Assembly (NCBI GenBank): GCA_023386135.1
Contig: JAEWKG010000146.1
Location: 1-6,548, forward strand
DNA from: Pseudomonadota bacterium
GTDB lineage: Bacteria > Pseudomonadota > Alphaproteobacteria > Sphingomonadales > Sphingomonadaceae
Direction of reading: 5' to 3'
Length of the DNA: 6,548 nucleotides
This document shows, piece by piece, positions 1 through 4,171 of this stretch (positions are counted from its first letter, which is position 1; every line of letters starts with the position of its first letter). The translations under genes were made by a program, and so were the position numbers. The notes beneath the pieces are model-generated. The model searched no databases and was not told the DNA's origin. It saw only the letters and a program-made list of their open reading frames with translations.

Positions 1-702
1 GAGGCCGGGGAACGGGCCGACCTGGCTGGTCTTCGCGCTGCCGTCGCGGAAGAGCACCACGCGGTGGAGATTGTTGCCGTCGGGCATTAGCGTGTATTCG
101 AACGCGCCCAGCGCGGTGAACTTGCCCGGTTCGTTGAAGCGGTCGATCGTCTGGAGGTGCTTGCGCCAAATCTCCTCCGTCGCGGCGGCCTGGCGCTTGG
201 GATCGCGCAACGCGGCGGGCAGTGTGCCGTTGGCCGCCGCGGTGATCAGCTCGGCAACCGCGCGGGTGGACGACTGCGGGCTCTCGTGCATCATGTCGTG
301 CCACCGCCGCAGGGTGGCATCGCGGATGAGCAGGCGCGGCGCGTCGTAGAGCCGCCGAGTGGCGCCGAGCCCGTCGGAGTGATCGGCGATGGCGAGGAAA
401 TCGAGCGGGCGCTCGATCTGCGCGGGTACCCCGGTGCTCGAAATCACCTTTTCACCGCGGGCAAACCGCAGCGCCTGTTCCGGCCCGAGCCGCGCACCGA
501 AGCCGAACGCGTCGATCGAGTTGTCGGTGTGGAGGTGGAGGTCGCCCCAATAAACTCGCCCCGGATAGGCCGCGACCGGTACGGTGCCGGTGCCGTCGCC
601 GCTCGCCGCGGCGCTCGATCCGCCGGTGGTCATCGTCATGTCGCACGCCGACATGGTCGCCGCCGCGGCGCACAGCGCCAGCATGGTCCGGATATGCACC
701 AT
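1..702 (-). CDS. DUF3604 family putative lipoprotein (C-terminus beyond window)
   Basis: The frame is open from an ATG at 702 to the left edge, giving 234 residues without the stop. The start is supported by GGGGGAG seven bases upstream. Residues 1-20 look like a lipoprotein signal: a short hydrophobic Ala/Leu stretch, then MSAC with Cys20 as the likely lipidated residue and Asp at +2. From residue 51 the protein matches DUF3604: YWGDLHLHTDNS (51-62), a following FGARLGPEQALRFARGE stretch (68-84), RPLDFLAIADHSD (98-110), then FEYT (201-204) and LHRVVLFRD (212-220). DLHLHT and ADHSD resemble the His/Asp metal-binding motifs of PHP-type phosphoesterases, so a metal-dependent hydrolase acting in the periplasm is a reasonable inference; the substrate is unknown. 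It lies 301 bases beyond manA and has its own promoter. Family assignment is from remembered motif patterns; most DUF3604 members are longer, so the larger part is missing here. Confidence 0.85.
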   Translation of the reverse strand, partial: MVHIRTMLALCAAAATMSACDMTMTTGGSSAAASGDGTGTVPVAAYPGRVYWGDLHLHTDNSIDAFGFGARLGPEQALRFARGEKVISSTGVPAQIERPLDFLAIADHSDGLGATRRLYDAPRLLIRDATLRRWHDMMHESPQSSTRAVAELITAAANGTLPAALRDPKRQAAATEEIWRKHLQTIDRFNEPGKFTALGAFEYTLMPDGNNLHRVVLFRDGSAKTSQVGPFPGL

Positions 703-709
703 CGCCCAT

Positions 710-716
710 CTCCCCC
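710..716 (-). promoter_or_regulatory. Ribosome binding site of the DUF3604 gene
   Basis: The minus strand reads GGGGGAG here, seven bases before the ATG at 702. It decides the start: another ATG at 709 lies in a different frame, overlaps the spacer and opens only a shadow frame without the signal peptide. Confidence 0.6.
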
Positions 717-731
717 GGCGACCCACTGGCG

Positions 732-761
732 ATTGTGCCGCGATGGTGCCGCAAACGTCAA
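732..761 (-). promoter_or_regulatory. Putative sigma70-type promoter for the DUF3604 gene
   Basis: On the minus strand TTGACG (761-756) is followed after 18 bases by CACAAT (737-732). This matches the -35 consensus at five of six bases and the -10 at four of six. Transcription would begin near 725, giving a leader of about 22 bases that contains the ribosome binding site. This is sequence matching only; the placement directly before the gene and behind the end of the mannose operon makes it credible. Confidence 0.5.
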
Positions 762-781
762 GCGGTGGGCGGAACGGGCCG

Positions 782-1012
782 CGACATCGGGAGTTTTACG
801 CCTCTATGGGGCGGATCCAGCCGTCCGGCGCTCTGGTCGCCGTCAACGCCGATTGGATCGTCGCGCACCACTCGAACCGCACGATGCGCTCGGCTTCACC
901 AGCCATGTCGGCACGTTGCGGGCGATCATGGCCGAACTCGAAAGCCGCGGCGACGCGATGGCGCTGTGCGCGAAGCCGCCGCGCAGATGCAGCGGCTGAC
1001 CGGCTAGACCGG
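782..1012 (+). pseudogene. Decayed bacteriophytochrome-like photoreceptor, N-terminal fragments
   Basis: Three short pieces in three plus-strand frames read in order like the start of a bacteriophytochrome. Piece 1 (about 782-868) gives REFYASMGRIQPSGAL and then VAVNADWIVAHHSN, aligning without gaps to the PAS-domain start of these proteins (typically REPIHIPGRIQPHGAL, then an AV.ADW..AH.S pattern). Piece 2 (about 898-970, next frame) gives VGTLRAIMAELESRGDAMAL plus CA, like the linker before the GAF domain. Piece 3 (972-1004) gives EAAAQMQRLTG, the usual start of the GAF domain before YDRVMVYRF. Restoring one base near 971 joins pieces 2 and 3, and restoring one C after TA at 1006 would turn the stop into Tyr and continue with Asp-Arg. 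Most of the PAS domain is missing between pieces 1 and 2, and everything after position 1012 is lost. The biliverdin Cys is not seen. Comparison is to remembered family sequences. Confidence 0.6.
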
Positions 1013-1804
1013 CTGCGCGATCAGCGCGCGGCCCGCACCGAATTCGACCGCGCCGAGATTGTCGGCAAGCGCGCAGCCGCCCGGCGCAACCGCCTCGCCG
1101 CTGTTCAGCGTAATCGGCGCATCGACCGGGATCACCAGCAGTCTGCCCTGCCCGTACCGCGCGCGGGTCGCCTCGTCCGGACCGCCATCGAGCCGGTCGA
1201 GCCGGAAGTGCGGGCCGTTGACCAGCGACACGTCGCCGCCTTCCGGGACATGGCGCCGCAGGTGCGGGTCGTGCGGCTCGCCGTGCGCGACCGCTATTCC
1301 TGCGTCGAGATGCAGCTCGCGCGGGCGGCCGTAATCGTAGAGGCGATACGTGATGTCGGAGTTCTGCTGCACCTCGATCAGCGACAGCCCCGCCCCGATC
1401 GCGTGGACCGTGCCGGCGGTAAGGTAGATGAAATCGCCCGGATGGACCTCGTGCCATTCGAGCAGGTCTTCGATCGACCCGTCGAGCGCGGCGGCGCGCA
1501 TCTGCTCGGGCGAGACCTCGCCTCTGAACCCGACCGCGAGCTTCGCGCCCGGCTCGGCGGTGAGGACCAGCCAGCACTCCTCCTTGCCGCGGTTGCCCGC
1601 GGGCGCCTGCGCGTCGGAGGGGTGGACCTGCACCGAGAGGTTCTCGCTGGTGAACAGGTATTTGACCAAGAGCTCGGGCAGTTCGGGAGGCGGCTCGAAC
1701 CAGATTTCTCCGATGCGCTGGCCTTTGGGCGCGCTGAACGGCGCGGGGAGATGGTCCTGTCCCCATGGCTTCTCGACCGACTTGGTGGAAAGGACGCGGC
1801 TCAT
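1004..1804 (-). CDS. manA: Mannose-6-phosphate isomerase, short type I
   Basis: This 266-residue enzyme interconverts fructose 6-phosphate and mannose 6-phosphate in the cytoplasm, feeding GDP-mannose synthesis. The cupin zinc ligands of type I isomerases are visible: Gln59 and His61 in LSVQVHPSD, Glu76 in GKEECWLVL, and His134 in AGTVHAIGAG. The segment LIEVQQNSDITYRLYDYGR (142-160) carries the expected active-site Arg (154). The N-terminus has the typical KPWG and GEIWFE stretches. The length matches the compact bacterial form rather than the roughly 390-residue E. coli form. The ATG at 1804 overlaps the ManC stop as ATGA, so translation is probably coupled; the frame is open further upstream, but that extension is Arg-rich and antisense-like, so I reject it. 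The TAG stop falls inside the phytochrome remnant on the other strand, so the extreme C-terminus sits at a rearrangement junction. No strong terminator follows. Confidence 0.93.
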   Translation of the reverse strand: MSRVLSTKSVEKPWGQDHLPAPFSAPKGQRIGEIWFEPPPELPELLVKYLFTSENLSVQVHPSDAQAPAGNRGKEECWLVLTAEPGAKLAVGFRGEVSPEQMRAAALDGSIEDLLEWHEVHPGDFIYLTAGTVHAIGAGLSLIEVQQNSDITYRLYDYGRPRELHLDAGIAVAHGEPHDPHLRRHVPEGGDVSLVNGPHFRLDRLDGGPDEATRARYGQGRLLVIPVDAPITLNSGEAVAPGGCALADNLGAVEFGAGRALIAQPV

Positions 1805-2847
1805 TGGTTCGCGGCCCCCGACAATTTGCCGACCAGCTGCGCCCCGGCGGCGCTGGTGACCAGCACCTCGCCGTTGTCGACCACCACGATCACGTCGTCG
1901 AGCCCGATCACCGACACGCGCGGGCCGTCTGTTTCGACCAGCACGTTGCGGCACTCGCCCAGCTCGGCTTCGCCCGAGGTGCGGTTGCCGGCGTCGTCAC
2001 CGGGCCGCGCATCGCGCAGCGCTTCCCAGTTGCCGATGTCGGACCAGCCCATGTCGGCGGGTACGACCGCCGCGCGCTCGGTGTTCTCCATCACCGCGTA
2101 GTCGACCGATTCGCCGCTGATGCCGGCGAACGGCTCGGGTGCGGGATGGAATTCCTGGCCCACGTAGCGCCCGCCGGCGACGGCCTTCCTTACCGCTTCG
2201 GCCATCGCCGGGCGGTGGGCTTCGAGCTCGTCCATGAACGCGCCCGCGCGAAAGGCGAAGATGCCGCCGTTCCACGCGTGCCCGCCCTCGGCGAGGAAGC
2301 GTTCGGCGGTGGCACGGTCGGGCTTCTCGACGAAGCGGTCGACGCGGTTTCCGCCCCCAGACGAACCGGAGATCGGCTCGCCGGTGCGGATATAGCCGTA
2401 GCCCGTCTCGGGCCGGTCGGGCGCGATGCCGAAGGCGACCATCCAGTCTTCCGCCGCCAGCTTCGCCGCGCCGCGCGCGGTGGCGGTGAAGGCGGCGCTG
2501 TCGGCGATGTGGTGGTCGCTCGGGCACACCAGCATGATCGCGTCCTTCGGCAGCAGCGCTACCGCGAGCCCGATCGCAGGCGCGGTGTTCTTGGCCTGCG
2601 GCTCGACGATCACGGTGGCGTCGCCGCCCGCCTGATCGGCGATGTGCGGCAGGTGCGCCTCGCCGGCGACGATCACCGCTTCGGCAAAGTTGTCCTCGTC
2701 GAGCCAGCGGTCGAGCGTCGCTTCGAAAAGGGTGCGGTCGCCGACCAGCGGCAGGAAGGGCTTCGGTTTGGCCTTGCGGCTGCGCGGCCACAGGCGCGTG
2801 CCGCTGCCGCCGCACAGGATGACGGGGTGGATGGTGGGCTCTGTCAT
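1801..2847 (-). CDS. manC: Mannose-1-phosphate guanylyltransferase (GDP-mannose pyrophosphorylase)
   Basis: This 348-residue cytoplasmic enzyme makes GDP-mannose from mannose 1-phosphate and GTP. The nucleotidyltransferase signature LCGGSGTRLWPRSR is at 11-24, with KPKPFLPL after it (27-34). Also present are EPQAKNTAPAI (82-92), PSDHHI (109-114), ETGYGYI (147-153), FVEKP (172-176), WNGGIF (192-197), SVDYAVME (247-254) and GWSDIGNW (267-274), all expected of this family. It is the monofunctional form: it ends at about 348 residues without the cupin isomerase half found in bifunctional ManC/AlgA proteins, and the isomerase is supplied by the next gene. The ATG is preceded by AGGA only four bases away, a rather close ribosome binding site, 34 bases after the GH130 stop. 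The missing step between ManA and ManC, phosphomannomutase, is not encoded in this window. The symbol manC is by function. Confidence 0.93.
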   Translation of the reverse strand: MTEPTIHPVILCGGSGTRLWPRSRKAKPKPFLPLVGDRTLFEATLDRWLDEDNFAEAVIVAGEAHLPHIADQAGGDATVIVEPQAKNTAPAIGLAVALLPKDAIMLVCPSDHHIADSAAFTATARGAAKLAAEDWMVAFGIAPDRPETGYGYIRTGEPISGSSGGGNRVDRFVEKPDRATAERFLAEGGHAWNGGIFAFRAGAFMDELEAHRPAMAEAVRKAVAGGRYVGQEFHPAPEPFAGISGESVDYAVMENTERAAVVPADMGWSDIGNWEALRDARPGDDAGNRTSGEAELGECRNVLVETDGPRVSVIGLDDVIVVVDNGEVLVTSAAGAQLVGKLSGAANQ

Positions 2848-2881
2848 GGGATCCTAGGTCTCTGGCCCATCAACGCATCCG

Positions 2882-4171
2882 TCACACCATCAGTTGCAGC
2901 AGGTCGTCGATTTTTGCGCTCGCGAAACCGACCGAGCTGTCGGAGATGCCATAGGGAACAAAGAGGTGCCCGCCGACCCTCAGCGCGCCGCAGGTATAGA
3001 CCACGTTGGGCACGTAGCCGGAGCGGTCGGCGTCTTCGGCGGTCAGCACCGGCTCCTTTGTCCGCCCGATGACCTTGGACGGATCGTCGAGGTCGAGCAG
3101 CGCGCAGCCGACGGTGTACTTGCGCATCGCGCCGACGCCATGGGTGAACAGCAGCCAGCCATGATCGGTGCGGATCGGGCTGCCGCAGTTGCCGATCTGG
3201 ATGAACTCCCACGGATACTTGGGCTCCATCAGCAGGACGCCCTCGCTATCCCACCGGTCGATTCGGCGCGAGCGGAGGAGGAACAGGTTCTTGCCGTCCT
3301 GCCGCCCAACCATGGTGTAATACCCGCCGATCTTGCGCGGGAACAGCGCCATGCCCTTGTTGCGCCCCGCGCGGCCGGTGATCGGCTCGAGCAGGAAGCG
3401 GCGGAAGTCCTTGGTCCGCAGCAGTTCGGAGCGGATCGTCTTGCCGGAGTAAGCCGTGTAGGTACCGATCCACTCGTACTCGGGCGTGCCATTGTTGGCG
3501 CCGTGGTCGAAGCGCACGAGGCGCAGGTCCTCGAGCCCGCCGGCCTGCTGCTCAGTGATCGGGAAGATGACGGTGTTCGACAGCGAGCTTTCGGGGTTGC
3601 GGTGAACGGTCACCCCGCGGTCGGCGTCGTAGAGGCTGGCGTCGTCGAGTTCGACCGAGGTCGCGAAGGCGCTCTGCGGCCACAGGTCGAAGCGGCCGTC
3701 GGGGTAGGCGATCCCTTCGCGGAAGGCGATCGAGCTGATGTGCCCCTCGCCCACCGCGCGCAGGCTCATCACGAAGCGCACCGCCCCGCCCGCGCAGCCC
3801 GACTGGTCGGGGTGCGGGACGATCGACGGATTCATCAGCGCCGCGGCCGAGTAAGTGTATTCGTGGCAGAAGTAAGCGCCGATCAGCTTGCGCCGCATCG
3901 GCGAGAAGTCGCGGCCGCCGAGGCCGAGCGAGTCCTTGAGCTCGAGCCAGCGATCCCCGAACATCGCTTCGGTCTGCCAGTGCCGCTCGCGAAAGTCGCG
4001 CAAGACCTTGCGGTATTCCTCGCGCACGCGATTTTCGCTCAGTGCGGCGACGTCGTTCACCAGCCGCAATGCGCGGTTGCCCTCGGCATTCGCGGCCTGC
4101 CAGCCCAGGTGAAAGGGCCGTAGCACGACCCGCGAAGGGTCCGCGTGCAACCGCTCGTCAAGTATGTGCAA
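2882..4171 (-). CDS. GH130-family beta-mannoside phosphorylase/hydrolase-like protein
   Basis: The protein has 429 residues if it starts at the TTG at 4171. From about residue 100 it shows the five-bladed propeller motifs of GH130 (formerly DUF377): GLEDLRL (212-218, whose Asp215 matches the family's proposed general acid), NKGMALFPRKIGG (271-283), GNCGSPIRTDHGWLLFTHGV (327-346) and VVYTCGALRVGGHLFVPYG (390-408). Known members phosphorolyse or hydrolyse beta-mannosides; phosphorolysis releases mannose 1-phosphate, the substrate of the next gene's enzyme. The His of HGV and the basic residues near NKG are kept, which may favour phosphorolysis, but this is inference. Residues 1-100 form an extra, mostly helical segment. 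No signal peptide is seen, so it probably acts in the cytoplasm. Start choice: GAGGAAGG lies 11 bases before TTG, and conserved-looking sequence (RLHADPSRVVLRPF) begins at once. An in-frame ATG at 4288 would overlap the glycosyltransferase gene by 131 bases and add a Pro/Arg-rich tail. Confidence 0.85.
   Translation of the reverse strand: MHILDERLHADPSRVVLRPFHLGWQAANAEGNRALRLVNDVAALSENRVREEYRKVLRDFRERHWQTEAMFGDRWLELKDSLGLGGRDFSPMRRKLIGAYFCHEYTYSAAALMNPSIVPHPDQSGCAGGAVRFVMSLRAVGEGHISSIAFREGIAYPDGRFDLWPQSAFATSVELDDASLYDADRGVTVHRNPESSLSNTVIFPITEQQAGGLEDLRLVRFDHGANNGTPEYEWIGTYTAYSGKTIRSELLRTKDFRRFLLEPITGRAGRNKGMALFPRKIGGYYTMVGRQDGKNLFLLRSRRIDRWDSEGVLLMEPKYPWEFIQIGNCGSPIRTDHGWLLFTHGVGAMRKYTVGCALLDLDDPSKVIGRTKEPVLTAEDADRSGYVPNVVYTCGALRVGGHLFVPYGISDSSVGFASAKIDDLLQLMV

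Noticed and set aside
452..754. Minus-strand open frame of 100 codons starting upstream of the DUF3604 gene
   Set aside because: It is a different frame from the DUF3604 gene, Arg/His-rich and without family motifs; the frame starting at 702 has the signal peptide and DUF3604 motifs.
974..997. Hairpin AGCCGC/GCGGCT just past the manA stop as a terminator
   Set aside because: The six-base stem has a 12-base loop and no following T-run on the minus strand. Such stems are frequent by chance at this GC content, and this one lies inside the phytochrome remnant.
1805..1954. Upstream extension of manA to an ATG at 1954
   Set aside because: The added 50 residues are Arg/Gly-rich and antisense-like and overlap the ManC C-terminus. 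The ATGA start at 1804 fits the family N-terminus.
584..2101. Plus-strand open frame of 505 codons
   Set aside because: It runs antisense through manA and into manC. Only its short segment around 782-868 is meaningful, as the first piece of the phytochrome remnant.
2894..4123. Plus-strand open frame of 409 codons
   Set aside because: It is antisense to the GH130 gene, shows no domain motif, and has the biased composition of a shadow frame.
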